From contig OX393562.1 in NCBI GenBank assembly GCA_947652115.1, forward strand, positions 9,431,051 through 9,495,050: a stretch of DNA of 64,000 nt, read 5' to 3'. The first letter of the stretch is position 1. Each line of letters begins with the position of its first letter. The notes beneath the pieces are model-generated. The model worked only from the letters and a program-made list of their open reading frames with translations. It was not told the origin of the DNA and did no database searches. The position numbers and the translations under genes are program-made. Source of the DNA: Blastomussa wellsi (taxonomy: Eukaryota > Cnidaria > Anthozoa > Scleractinia > Plerogyridae). Shown here piece by piece: positions 1-8,940 of this stretch.

Positions 1-262
1 TAGTGCGTATTTGAAAACTTTGCGCCCGTGTGGCAGAAAAAGGTCCGCCTGGTGGACCACATTGGGTGTGGACACGTCGAATTTTGGCCGAGGAATGCGC
101 CTCGAAGCGGGCAGGTATATCTGCCAGAGGGCTTGCTTGACCAGCCACTTTTTTGCAGTGTCTTCTGGCACCTTGGCGGCCTCAGATAATTTTTTTGACA
201 GTGGCAAGGCCTTTCCAATATCCCCCCAGGCCGTAGTATATCTTTGCAAGTTTGGCATCCAT
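1..262 (-). CDS. Family I Polinton-like integrase, N-terminal part (runs off window)
   Basis: The frame is open for 87 codons from the ATG at 262-260 to the window edge. It encodes a lysine-rich N-terminal helix region (YWKGLATVKKLSEAAK) followed by HQADLFLP, where the Asp is the expected first catalytic Asp of a retroviral-type (rve) DDE integrase. Copies B (36692-37131) and C (62470-62732) carry the same N-terminus, and copy B continues to a second Asp in LQVDPG. By Polinton biology this enzyme would join the element ends to host DNA. It is the last gene on the minus strand here. In copy B the neighbour beyond it is a polymerase-like gene. Integrase identity is well supported by motif order; whether the full gene is intact cannot be seen. 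Confidence 0.8.
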
Positions 263-274
263 CGCGCTATACAA

Positions 275-704
275 ATAAGGAAAAGGAACCGGAAGGCTGC
301 GTAGCCCAGAGCAAGCGCCCCGGCGCCCACCAACACGAGTTCACCCCTTTTCTGCTGCTCGCTTGGCTGATAGAAATCAGAGAACTTGGGCTCTTTGGGA
401 GGTGCCATCCGTTCTTCAGGGTGCACCCTGTTGTAGAGTTTGAAGGCGTAGTCAGTGTTGGTGAAGTTCTGCTTGGCCTCCTCCTTTATTTGCGTGCTTA
501 TCACAATCCAGTCGAGAAGTTTGGTGCGATCACGCGTGTATTTGCGTACGCAGCTTGGTACGCCTCGAGAGCTTTATCATGGCGCACTTTTTCTTCTTGC
601 GCTGCTTTGTCACAGCCCCCAAAAGCCCTCGCGAGATAATTACCGCCAATGAAAGCTGCTGCGTTCAACACAGCCCCGCCAACCATAATCGCGACACTTG
701 CCAT
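275..704 (-). pseudogene. Family I small membrane protein, frameshifted
   Basis: The ATG at 704 opens 67 codons: a Gly/Ala-rich hydrophobic N-terminus (SVAIMVGGAVLNAAAFIGG), then a charged helix. A single-base loss near 535 moves the conserved remainder into another frame. That remainder has an acidic linker, a DFYQPSEQQK segment and a second C-terminal hydrophobic stretch (GAGALALGYAAF), ending just before the integrase start. Copy B has the homologue at 36235-36648 in the opposite orientation with its own damage. Two hydrophobic ends with a polar middle suggest a small virion membrane or minor structural protein. Function is not known and I do not recognise a family. The true C-terminus is uncertain because no stop precedes the integrase ATG in this frame. 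Confidence 0.6.
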
Positions 705-724
705 TTTTTCTTATACATATATTT

Positions 725-922
725 TCAAATTAGGCATTGATGGGAAGAATTTTCTGGTCCTCCAGGTACAGCTGTGAACATTGCGTAGTTTTCGATAGAA
801 TTAGAAGGGTCACTCTTAAAACTTTTCTTGAACGTTTTTTTGGCAATCCAGCCTATGCCAGCAGCAGGGCCGGTAAGGGTGGTGGCATCCATGACGGTTT
901 TGACGAGCTTGTTGTCGGACAT
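725..922 (-). CDS. Family I small ORF, 65 aa, unknown
   Basis: An intact 65-codon frame in the run of small minus-strand genes between the integrase and the ATPase. It has a Gly/Ala-rich short hydrophobic centre (TGPAAGIGWIAKKTFKK) flanked by basic residues. Spacing to its neighbours is 20-30 nt, as expected for a compact viral gene cluster. No counterpart is visible in copy B, where this region is replaced. I do not recognise it; a small membrane-active or minor capsid peptide is possible but speculative. Confidence 0.45.
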   Translation of the reverse strand: MSDNKLVKTVMDATTLTGPAAGIGWIAKKTFKKSFKSDPSNSIENYAMFTAVPGGPENSSHQCLI

Positions 923-950
923 ATTGGTTATAGATAGAAGAGAAAAATAT

Positions 951-1238
951 TTAATTGAAATTATTCTCCAACATTGATTTTATTATCTTTTTTAGATCTT
1001 CTTTTGTACACTCGTCTTCCTTTTTTGTTATTGATTTTATTAACTTTTCTACATCTTTTAAATTATGCAATTTCTCCTCTTCATGCTTTTTTTCCTCCTC
1101 TTCATGCTTTTCCTCCTCTGTTGGCTTTTTGGCTAAACAACTGCCAGTTTTAAGGCACTCATCAGTGATTACCCCCAAACCAAAGCCAATACCTGTAACT
1201 GCTGCGATGTTTTTTAACCGTTGGTATGCTTCCCCCAT
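951..1238 (-). CDS. Family I small ORF, 95 aa: hydrophobic N-terminus plus Glu/Lys coiled coil
   Basis: Intact frame from ATG 1238. Residues about 10-27 are hydrophobic and Gly-rich (NIAAVTGIGFGLGVITDE). Residues about 40-60 are a Glu/Lys/His repeat (KHEEEEKKHEEEK), followed by a Lys-rich helix. The layout suggests a single-pass or amphipathic membrane anchor with a charged coiled coil. It lies in the compact minus-strand cluster. No copy-B homologue is visible. Function unknown. Confidence 0.45.
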   Translation of the reverse strand: MGEAYQRLKNIAAVTGIGFGLGVITDECLKTGSCLAKKPTEEEKHEEEEKKHEEEKLHNLKDVEKLIKSITKKEDECTKEDLKKIIKSMLENNFN

Positions 1239-1296
1239 TGTGACTGCTGTGATGTTTTTCGTTGTGTTATATATTCAAATGATTTTTTTTGCCGCC

Positions 1297-1778
1297 TTAA
1301 TCCATTGGGCGAATGCCTTTGGGAGATGCTTGCATCGGAAGTGGCCTTTCCGGTGCTGCCAGTGCAGTTGCAGGTGCCGGTGCCTGTGCCTTTCTTAAAA
1401 AGGCTTGGATGTCTTCATGCTTGACATAAGTTGTAACAAGTGTAGCGCCAATTCCAATGATAGAGATCCATTGGTTTGTGCTGAGAACATTTGAAAAACT
1501 TTTGGAATCAGCTGCAGCGGGCGGTGGAGCGGTCTCTTGAACTGGCGGAGCAGGTGCAGAATTTTTTTCTTTTGCAATTATGATAGAAGCCTCAGCTACG
1601 GCTTTTTTCTGTGCTTCGCGGGCCAACCGTGTTCTTTCATTTTGCCAGCAGCTATCCGCTTGGGATTTTTGGCAGGCCTTGTTGCCGGAGTTTGTGAACT
1701 TGCCTGTGAGACTTGAGCGGTCGGTTGCTGTTCTTGAGACATCTGTGCCTGAGCGGTCGATTGCTGTTCTTCAGACAT
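1297..1778 (-). pseudogene. Family I Gln/Ala/Pro-rich membrane protein, one frameshift
   Basis: The start is taken as ATG 1778-1776 (MSEEQQ), after an AT-rich leader. The first 60 codons are Gln/Thr/Ser-rich and end in a basic patch (RPAKNPKRIAAGKMKE). A one-base shift near 1630 moves reading into the frame that encodes LAREAQKKAVAEASIIIAKE, a Pro/Ala linker, a hydrophobic segment (ISIIGIGATLVTTYV) and a tail rich in Ala/Pro. Amino-acid texture is continuous across the shift, so I read one broken gene rather than two. There is a single predicted membrane segment. Function unknown; a minor virion protein is plausible from position. Confidence 0.45.
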
Positions 1779-1831
1779 ATTTAATTGAGAAAAATAATTT
1801 TTTGTGAGGAATTGCCGACTATTTCTGTGTA

Positions 1832-1937
1832 ATAATGCAAAGTAATTATTCAATAGTTGGTGAGTTTTGCACAGTAATTATTCAATAGTTGGTGAATAAT
1901 GCAAAGTAATTATTCAATAGTTGGCGAGTTTTGCACA
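1832..1937. repeat. Short tandem repeat between Family I ATPase remnant and gene cluster
   Basis: Three copies of AGTAATTATTCAATAGTTGG begin near 1841, 1873 and 1905 (about 32-nt spacing), separated by alternating TGAGTTTTGCAC and TGAATAATGCAA. The array sits exactly where the C-terminal half of the packaging ATPase gene is missing, so it may mark the deletion junction. Confidence 0.75.
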
Positions 1938-1980
1938 GCTTCCGCTTCTGCTTTGTGCTTCAAAAGGTGCTTTGAAGTGA

Positions 1981-2175
1981 TCAGCGCCTCAAATTTTGTG
2001 GATCATCTTCACCAATTCGGTGGTAGGTTTTGTTGTTTTCGTATGTCGGGCAGATCAACACGATGTTGTGGAACTTGCCACGAAAAGGGGCATAGATCTG
2101 ATCCACCACAAACTGCAATTTGCCTGAATTCGTCAGACCCACAATGAGAGCGTTGAACGGGATGTTGTGGTTCAT
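1981..2175 (-). pseudogene. Family I packaging ATPase, N-terminal remnant
   Basis: 64 codons from ATG 2175, starting 8 nt after the capsid-gene stop. It contains a P-loop-like Walker A region (VGLTNSGKLQF, where the motif usually has GKS/T directly after the Gly) and a strand matching the first half of A32/FtsK-HerA-type genome-packaging ATPases. Copy B (34462-34954) keeps the Walker A as GPTNSGKS and a downstream Walker B-like VTILDDC, which are lost here. The frame ends at a stop beside a 32-nt tandem repeat, so this copy is truncated and cannot be an active ATPase. Assignment is from the P-loop, its place next to the capsid gene and the copy-B homologue. Confidence 0.75.
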
Positions 2176-2182
2176 TGCTATA

Positions 2183-3113
2183 TCAGTATTGCACAGATTC
2201 CAATTGCTGTTTTAATATGTTCATCTGCGAGTCACTGATAACAAAGACGTAGCAGTTCACATTGCCTGATCCGCTCGCATTCCTCTCGAGCTCAAGCTGT
2301 ACCCCGTCTTGTGTAATGACGAGGCGCGTGCCGCTGCCGTGCAGCGACTGATCTGCCGTGGAGTGCTGATGGATCAAAAGACCGAGCTTGTCATCTCTGT
2401 GATCGTACATGAATTCCTTGCTAGCGGCATAAACACTGTCCGCGTCTTCTGCCAGAGTCTTGCTTCTGATCATTTAATACTCAAGCTGGATGTTTGTCAG
2501 CTTGTATTTCAGTTTTGTTGGGTCAGAGCCTTTGACAACCTGTAAGGCCGGCGCAAGTGTCAGCTCAAACAAGAGGTCGTTGTAAAGAGCTTGGGGGTAA
2601 AAGACTCTGTGGTCGGTCAGGATCTGGTGGTCCAGTCTGATTCGGTATTTTGGGACGAAAACCTTGTTCAGCGCGTTTTCTGTGTCGATGCCCGAGGTTT
2701 TCTTATCCTCAGCGTTTGAGTGGATCTTGCAGAGGGCCTCGCTCTGAATTCCATCGAGCAGCATGTTGTCCCGCTCCTCCTGCGAGAGGAAAAGGTCCTC
2801 CCAGATCTTGAAGATGTCATACCCCACGGTGTCCTGCAACACCGTGCCCGCGTACTTCACAACCAGTTTGTCGACCAGAGCGCGCCCGACGTTTTGAACG
2901 AGGAAGTTGTTGGGTTCCCCTCCAGACAAGTAAGCAGTGCGAGCGAGCCGGGCACGACGACCTCGTCCTCACACAGCTTGGGCACATCAACATTCAGGGT
3001 CTCGCTGGGTTGGCGTCGCTACGATCAAAGGTGATACGTTTTATTACACGCTTGGCTTTCATCGCGCCGAGATTTTTCTCTTTGTGCGTTGGCCGAAGGT
3101 TTGCTTGCATCAT
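2183..3113 (-). pseudogene. Family I major-capsid-like protein, broken and internally deleted
   Basis: The start is the ATG at 3113. The reading is disturbed by a one-base shift near 3005 and a small deletion near 2930. It is then open from 2929 to 2474, where TAA is followed directly and in frame by ATG at 2473 and a further 96 codons to 2183. Recognisable blocks are LVDKLVVKYAGTVLQDT, FKIWEDLFLSQEERDNML, YRIRLDHQILTDH and, near the C-terminus, YVFVISDSQMNIL. They match copy B (33628-34451) almost residue by residue where both survive. I take it as the double-jelly-roll major capsid protein of a Polinton-like virus from its pairing with the packaging ATPase. Roughly the segment present at 34182-34260 in copy B is deleted here. 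Confidence in a structural protein is good, in MCP moderate to good. Confidence 0.7.
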
Positions 3114-3115
3114 CC

Positions 3116-3149
3116 ATATTTAAACAGAAATATATTTTTGTTTAAATAT
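3116..3149. promoter_or_regulatory. AT-rich palindrome in divergent capsid / coiled-coil gene promoter
   Basis: The short gap between the minus-strand capsid gene and the plus-strand coiled-coil gene holds ATATTTAAAC, a 14-nt spacer, then GTTTAAATAT: a perfect 10-bp inverted repeat. The same gap in copy B (33586-33627) holds the related TATATTAAAC...GTTCATATA arrangement. The position between divergent genes suggests a bidirectional promoter core. TATA-like function is inferred. Confidence 0.5.
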
Positions 3150-3152
3150 ACA

Positions 3153-4421
3153 ATGGCGGAAAGTGGTCACTTTGGAAACGACGACCCTGCACTTGACCAT
3201 GCTATTGATCACGATGACGACAACGATGAACAAGAGACAACCCGTCAAAACACAACCCGTCCATTTCAGCCTGGCTCTGCATCGACACCCTATGGCGAAC
3301 AATATGAAATGCAAACAATGCAGCACGAACAGTGCGGGATGCCTGACACTTCTTACACCGAGGAAACGCCTTTGGTGGGCAGCAGTTCGCAAGCACTGAG
3401 CAATTTCCAAACATGAGCTCACGCGAGCTTGAGGTATTTTACAGCCCAAAAAATGGAAGGCTTCAAGTTGAAATGTTTGGCACTGGAAAAAAGGCATATG
3501 ACATATTTACCACAAAAAGGGGTACAAAACAAAACCATCTAAATCCAAACCTTACCAAAGAAATAAAAACTGCACTCGGAAAGTCCATTTTTGAATTAAT
3601 GGAAGCCGTTCAACAAGATCTGGATGGAAAAGAAAAGGAACTGGAAAAATCTGTATCTATGGCTAAAGAACAAGAAAAAGTTAAAAATGCCATGGAATAA
3701 ATCAGAAACAGAATGAGAGCAATTGATGAACAGAGAGCTGCTCTTGAAGATACACATGGTCCTTTGGATGAAAAAGAAATTCAAAAACTGAAACAGAAGA
3801 AAAGAGACCTTGAAAAACAACACCAAGATAAAAGAAAGCAACTGGAACAAAACAACAAAACAGGCGCCAAAATTAAAAGAAGATATACAGAAGCTCACAG
3901 AAGAAAATGCCAAGTTAAATGAACTTCAAGAAAAAATTGACACAGAAACCATCAACGGGCTAAAAGTTCAAAAAGCAGAACTGGAACGCCAAAATGAAGA
4001 AGACAGGGCGATCATCAACGATCAAGAAGCAGGAGAAGACCGAGTGGCGCAGCGTGAAGAAGAGATCAACCGGTTTAACACACAGATTGTGGAAATAGAA
4101 CGTGAGAAGCCTCTTCGAGAAAGGGTCAAAGAGATCTTCAAAAAATATGGTGTGACAGTTACAGCAATCTTTCTTGCTGCTGGTGCCACGATTGGTGCTG
4201 TTATTGGGGCCATTACCAACTCGCTGAACGCCACCGCCAAAGCGTTAGGAAATGGATTGAAAGAGATTGGCAAAAAACTTGCTTCAGTTCTTCCCGGCCT
4301 CATTGGCTCGATTGTTTCTTTCCTATTCAAAGCTGCTGGGGAGGTCGTCTCTTTTCTGGCAGAGCACACCTGGCTTCTGATTTTGGCTGTTGTGGCGTTT
4401 CTGGTCAAGACCTATGCATAG
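3153..4421 (+). pseudogene. Family I long coiled-coil / membrane protein, frameshifted
   Basis: The start is ATG 3153 (MAESGHFGNDDPALDHA). The reading then passes from one frame (to 3416) to another (3413-3700), an in-frame TAA at 3698-3700, more codons in that frame to about 3840, and a last shift into the frame ending at 4421. Domains in order: acidic Asp/His N-terminus; a Gln/Thr linker; a small globular block around LEVFYSPKNGRLQVEMFG; about 200 residues of charged coiled coil; the conserved block RERVKEIFKKYGVTVTAI; a Gly/Ala hydrophobic stretch; a Gly/Lys amphipathic region; and two C-terminal hydrophobic helices ending near TWLLILAVVAFLV. Copy B has the same architecture (32227-33585). 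Function is unknown. A membrane-penetrating or spike-like virion protein fits the shape but is inference. Confidence 0.6.
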
Positions 4422-4429
4422 AAGAGGCG

Positions 4430-4648
4430 TTAACAACATGACAACAATGCCAAACCCGCAACTGCAACCGCACCAACAGCGACAGCTATTTTGTTGTTGA
4501 GATGTCTCTGGCTGCTGGAGCCAGCCGTTGGCGTTGGTTCAAATTCCTCCTCTGCAGGGGCTGGCTCTTTTTTTGTCACTGCTGCTTTGTGTATTGGATT
4601 CAAAGGGTGACTGTTTGGCGGGTTTATTTTCATTTTCCCGCCGTTCAT
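4430..4648 (-). CDS. Family I 72-aa single-span membrane protein
   Basis: Intact frame. Its ATG at 4648-4646 overlaps the stop of the upstream minus-strand gene (TGATG), indicating a tightly coupled pair. Residues 1-45 are polar, Pro/Glu-rich; residues about 52-72 form one hydrophobic helix ending in Cys-Cys (AVGAVAVAGLALLSCC). Copy B has a decayed homologue at 32060-32226 that keeps the Pro-rich part. Likely a small virion or membrane protein; not recognised. Confidence 0.55.
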   Translation of the reverse strand: MNGGKMKINPPNSHPLNPIHKAAVTKKEPAPAEEEFEPTPTAGSSSQRHLNNKIAVAVGAVAVAGLALLSCC

Positions 4649-6057
4649 CAGCCGAAGCGCTGCTTTTTTGTGCTTTTGTTTGCCCCGTCATTGACCCCCA
4701 GCTTCATACCCGATATCGCTTGCTTGAGTCGGTTGTTGTAGCCAACCATGCTTTCTGTGTTTAAAACCATCCGCGCGGGCATCAGCCAGGTCCCCAGGCA
4801 CACAGCCTTTGCTTCATCCACCGCCAGTTGGTGACGCTGCACGCTTTTTCCCAGGTCAGGCTGACTTATCGCGTCTTCCACCAAGACGAGGAACTCGCTC
4901 TGTGCCTCCTTTGCACGCCCCCAATCGCCCAGGATGCTGCTGCGGACGTTGACTTGTGCGCCCAAGAGAAGATAAACGAACGTCTCTATCGACTGGTTTA
5001 TTCGCGACAAACCCGCCTGGGTAAAACCTGCCGAGGTTTTGGGCGCGAACCAATTGAATTGCTCTTCCGCGGCGTCGTTTCTTATGAAGCATACTGAAAT
5101 TCCCTTTTCTGAAGCCTTTGGTTCCTTGTCGTCGAATTTTGCTTTTGCCGATGGATAGGGCACATCCAGTATGAAAGGGTCGTGGCAATAAATGTATACG
5201 CTCCCCAGCCCATGGTTTGGACCTCGCATGAAGCGGAAATCGGTTGACGGGGGAACGCCGAACTTTGCGCACAATCTTTTGTAAGAAGCTATGTCGTAAT
5301 GGTTGTTGATCTGACTGAATGATGGGTCGCCCGGCAAGGCGCTCAAGCTTTGGATGCCTCCGAGCTGATACAGGATGCGCCGAACCGTGAAGTATATGTG
5401 GAAGATGTAGAAAGCCCGCACCTGCGGTGGCAGATTCAGCGTTGTGTGTTCTTTGTCAAATACTTCTCGAGATATTCCGCAACCTCTCGTCGCACACCAC
5501 ACTGCAAAGTTAAGCTGCTGTTCCCAGAAAGATAGATCAGTCCCTGCTAGCCATTTTTTTGCGGGCTTTGACGTTTAGAACTTTATCTGTTCCTGGAATA
5601 TCTCTCTGAACTTTATTGTAAAATACTGGTCAGGGGAGACATAAGTATTGATTGCTTTGTTGAACATTTTCTTCAAACTTGGCACAGCGTCTTGAAATTC
5701 AACTGCTGGAACCAGCAGCAAACAACCACTGGGCGATAACTGGTAAGGGAAGCCACCAACGTCAACACCCAGCGCGCTTTTCATGCCTGCACTCCAATAT
5801 TTGGGGTCTGAACAGAAGACGCTTTGCAGACTGCCTTCACCCTCTTTGTAAAATATTTCAGCTGTTGCTGTGTGGTCCGGCACTAAAATTTTCTGTGCTT
5901 CAAATTTGCTTTTGTCGACCCTCTGAAACCGTGCAGAAAAAGCCGCCCACGTCTTCTCCTGTGCAAGCTTCGCGTTCTCGACAGACTGCGCTCTTTTTTC
6001 GAGATAGTCAAACGCAACAGAATCTGTTTCTGTACGTGCAGTTTTGAAGATGTTCAT
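4648..6057 (-). pseudogene. Family I conserved ~470-codon protein, one in-frame stop, role unknown
   Basis: From ATG 6057 the frame is open to a TAA at 5577-5575, then continues open in the same frame to the stop at 4648, so I read one gene with a single nonsense codon. In copy B the matching position reads GAA. The N-terminal part (about 160 aa) has a helical start and a block DVGGFPYQLSPSGC. The C-terminal part has KVRAFYIFHIYFTVRRILYQLGG-type hydrophobic helices, VYIYCHDPFILDVPYPSAKA, FNWFAPKTSAGFTQAGLSRI and a helical end. All three Family I copies retain parts of it (31115-32030 and 61815-62112). Conservation among diverged copies says it matters to the element. I do not recognise the family; a minor capsid or scaffold role is a guess. 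Confidence 0.6.
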
Positions 6058-6236
6058 CTTTTATTATCCCCCATTATTTTTCAAATGAAAATTTGCACGC
6101 AACAAAATAAAATGGTTGTTCTTACTATTTCTACGTCTTCTAATCCAACCCGATTCCTGAGGCCACTTTCGTAAGGCTGTTGTCTTGTTCACTTTATAAT
6201 TCGTGGCATAATTTGAAAAAAGATGGAGTAATTTCA

Positions 6237-6770
6237 ATGTCTGAACAAGATGGTAAAAATTCTGTTCCCATAACTATCCCCAGTGGGTATTACACTCTTT
6301 GAAGTATTGCTCAAAATATTGCACATGCTTTCGCTAAATTTGACATAACGCTGCCCACTCAAATAAATACACCTGTTGGTGCAATGGTAATTAACAACTT
6401 TGTAAATAAAAAAATAACTCTTGACAGTGACTTAGCCGATTTTCTTGGCATATCCCCCATATTGATGTTTAGAACTTTCGTCAAGCGGCTTAGAACACCG
6501 AGTACTTACTTTGTTTATTGCGACTTGGTTGACCGCAATCAAAATTTGGTAAATGGCAAAGCTTCAACCCTTCTTGCAAAGTTTGACATTAGAGGGGAAG
6601 CTTTTGAAAAAGTCCACTATCAAACGGCCGAACAGCAAAACTTTTGCGATGCTTCGACAGGCAAATATGTAAACAGCGTAATGCTTTCAGTCCAAGATGA
6701 TCAGCCAGCAGACAGTCAGCTTTTTGATTTTAATGATCAACCTCTACAATTCGAATTGCAAATCATTTGA
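6237..6770 (+). pseudogene. Family I penton/minor-capsid-like C-terminal domain, one in-frame TGA
   Basis: ATG 6237 starts 178 codons, interrupted at codon 22 by TGA (6300-6302) and open afterwards. The visible blocks are IPSGYYTL near the N-terminus, ITLDSDLADFLGIS, then FVYCDLVDRNQNLVNGKAST, KVHYQTAEQQNF and a final LFDFNDQPLQFELQI. This strand-rich arrangement, ending in a short beta-sheet, resembles the single-jelly-roll minor capsid (penton-type) proteins of Polinton-like elements. The Family II protein at 57895-58648 ends the same way (YRLSQYQFRDIEIDI). It diverges from the unknown 470-codon gene across a 180-nt gap. The N-terminal domain typical of the family seems missing. Confidence 0.5.
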
Positions 6771-6789
6771 AAAAAATCTGTTTTATACC

Positions 6790-7471
6790 ATGTCTTCTGC
6801 AAATGTGTTGCCAAGTGCTCCGCCTGATAATATTTATCCAGAGCTTCGCCTGGAAAGAACCATTTTCCGGCAAACTGATATCAGCAAAATTGAAAAAGAA
6901 ATTGTCGATGAGGCGGAACATTACAGGCTTGTGTTGAAAAAAAATACAAGAAAGCTCGGAAACTGATTCACTATTCCGTGGTCTCTCTTGGCACTGTATC
7001 TGCCGCCCTGTCTTCGGGGCCGTTGCAAGTTCACTCACTGGTGTCGGAATTGTGGTCGGTGCGCCTATTGCTGGAATTGCCACCCTTTCAGGTTTTGCTT
7101 CCACAGGTTTGTCAGTTGTTAACAAGAAGCTGGAAAGGAAAGTTAAAAAGCACACGAAAATTCATGCTCTGGCACTTGCAAAGCATGACTCAATAAAAAG
7201 CTCTGTCTTTCAAGCTCTTGATGGTAACAATGTTTCCGACTCAATTCAACTCGAATTCAAACTGATATCTCGTGAAATGCTGAAATATCGTGAACTCAAA
7301 GAGAGACTGCGGGAAAACTTCGTGGAAAAACAGTCTGATTCGCCGGATCTTGAAATGATAATAAAGCAGGTTCGGCAAGAGTTTCGGCAAGACCTTCTTC
7401 AAGACAGCGTCCAGCACAAATTTGAACTAAACTTTGAGACAAAAAAACAAAGATCTCTCTCTCTGCTTTAA
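6790..7471 (+). pseudogene. Family I membrane/coiled-coil protein with Gly-rich hydrophobic core, frameshifted
   Basis: It starts at ATG 6790, 20 nt after the previous stop. The first 58 codons (acidic, YPELRLERTIFRQTDISKIE) end early at a shift near 6945. The next frame gives a Val/Ser-rich part, and the frame open to 7471 gives VVGAPIAGIATLSGFASTGL (two hydrophobic hairpin-like turns), a basic NKKLERKVKKH stretch and a long charged helix. Copy B keeps only the last part (30800-31110, minus). The Gly-rich hydrophobic hairpin followed by a basic helix suggests a membrane-active virion protein, by analogy only. The 3' end is uncertain: weak coding texture continues to about 7750 with stops. 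Confidence 0.5.
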
Positions 7472-7987
7472 AAAGTAGATGAGACCAGTCTTTCCCTCTG
7501 GTGGCCTGTCCCTTGAAAAAAAAATCCCTAACGCGTGCGCAGGGCACAAATTAAAGAGAGGCAAAACTTTGTCACATACAGCGAAGTCCAAAATGCTTCT
7601 GCTTTTCCACGTGATTTTCTGTATTTACAAGGAACTTTCAACACCCGTTTGGCAGAGCGAGGTCAGACGGATAACACAGCAAGTTGTAGAGGCAATGTGC
7701 GAGTTGGGCTCTGAAATATCAAATCGACAGTTCAATCGAGCTCTTTGACCAAATCTTGTTGTTCCAGCCCGTTCTTCTCTTCACCAACTTCTGTGGCGGA
7801 AAAAGAACTCACGCTGAAGGTTTGCTCAATTCAGCCTCTGGTTTTTCTCGCCAGGACGTGTGCAGGGAGCCATTTTGTTTTCTCAGAGGGTCTGACAAAG
7901 ACTTCAAATTGGTCACGTGTTTGAACTCGGTTCAAATTCCTTTTAAAAATTTTTTGTCACAGTCGCTTTCATCAAACAAAGGGTCGC

Positions 7988-8569
7988 CTAGAAAGTGTTT
8001 GTCTCCATTTTTAAGCATGACAAACACAATCCATCCTGTTTGCATTTGGTGCATTTTCTACAAACCATTGCCTTGACAATTTGTTGGCGTCTGGTGCAGA
8101 AAGGAGCAGCTTCTATCTCCTCGTGAATTTCATCCCAGCCAAGAGATGCTCTTTCATTGATCCTTGAGGTAATCTGCCACGTTTCTGGTCCAATTTCCTT
8201 TGCAGCCATCGGCAATAATGTGCGAGAAAATAATTGCGTGCCTTTAATGACAGGTATGCAGATCTGTAATTGGTTGACATCAGCTCGTGCAAAACACACA
8301 TGTTTGCGAATTAGACGCTGTTTAAGCGTGCTCCCACCGCAAGCAAGACATAGACGGTAATCGCACAAAACTCCGCCACAGCTGCGACATGGTGCGGGCC
8401 TTTTCGTTCCTCTTTTGAGTTGAAAGTTATGCTGCCCGGAATATGCTTCGACACACTTTTTGCCACAATTCTCTTTCCAATTACGCATTAACCACATGCA
8501 GTTGTTTGCTCCGCGTACCATTGTGCTGTTAACATGGTGCCGCTTCTTTCTAATTACCCGAACAGCCAA
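7988..8569 (-). CDS. Family I Cys-rich protein, 193 aa, zinc-binding-like, unknown
   Basis: An intact frame on the minus strand at the far end of copy A. Three Cys clusters are visible: CRSCGGVLCDYRLCLACGG (paired CXXC, zinc-ribbon-like), a single Cys region, and a C-terminal CRKCTKCKQDGLCLSCLK (three CXXC-like pairs). The spacing suggests two zinc-binding modules flanking an alpha/beta segment with ITSRINERASLGWDEI. The first ~15 codons fall in a duplicated DNA unit (8536-8940), so the start may be an accident of that duplication; ATG 8521 (MVRGANN) is an alternative. Whether it belongs to Family I or to a neighbouring repeat is not certain. Confidence 0.4.
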   Translation of the reverse strand: MAVRVIRKKRHHVNSTMVRGANNCMWLMRNWKENCGKKCVEAYSGQHNFQLKRGTKRPAPCRSCGGVLCDYRLCLACGGSTLKQRLIRKHVCFARADVNQLQICIPVIKGTQLFSRTLLPMAAKEIGPETWQITSRINERASLGWDEIHEEIEAAPFCTRRQQIVKAMVCRKCTKCKQDGLCLSCLKMETNTF

Positions 8570-8940
8570 CGGCCGGGGGGTTGTCCTTCCTTAAGTAGCT
8601 GAAGGGAAACACACCTGATCATTCAGCATTTAGTTTCCTGAAGCTCCCTGCGAAGTTTTGTTTGCACATTTGCTTCCTCTTTTGCTGAAGGCGAGATTTC
8701 GCTTCCCCCGTGGGCGACTCGCTCAAACAAGTCGGAGCTGAGTGGTGGCGCTTCTTACCCGAACAGCCAAGCCAGGGGGTTGTCCTAGTAAAGCCGGAGG
8801 TAAACAAATACCACCTGATCATCACCGTTTTAGTTTCCTGTTTTTAAGACCCCGGCGAAGTTTTGTTTACACATTTGCTTCCTCTTTTGCTGAAGGCGAC
8901 ATTTCGCTTCCCCCGTGGGCAACCCACTCCGACAAGTAGG
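8536..8940. repeat. Tandem duplication of a ~205-bp unit
   Basis: Two head-to-tail copies (about 8536-8741 and 8742-8940) share CCCGAACAGCCAA, GTTGTCCT, CCTGATCAT, TTAGTTTCCTG, GCGAAGTTTTGTTT, TTGCTTCCTCTTTTGCTGAA and CGCTTCCCCCGTGGGC, and diverge between these blocks. Unit 1 overlaps the start of the Cys-rich ORF, and unit 2 forms one arm of the inverted repeat at 8788-9079. Confidence 0.8.

Noticed and set aside
3120..3497. 125-aa minus-strand ORF
   Set aside because: Antisense of the coiled-coil gene start, which is conserved in copy B on the coding strand.
8619..8825. 68-aa minus-strand ORF
   Set aside because: Lies wholly within the tandem duplication and is a shadow of the repeat.
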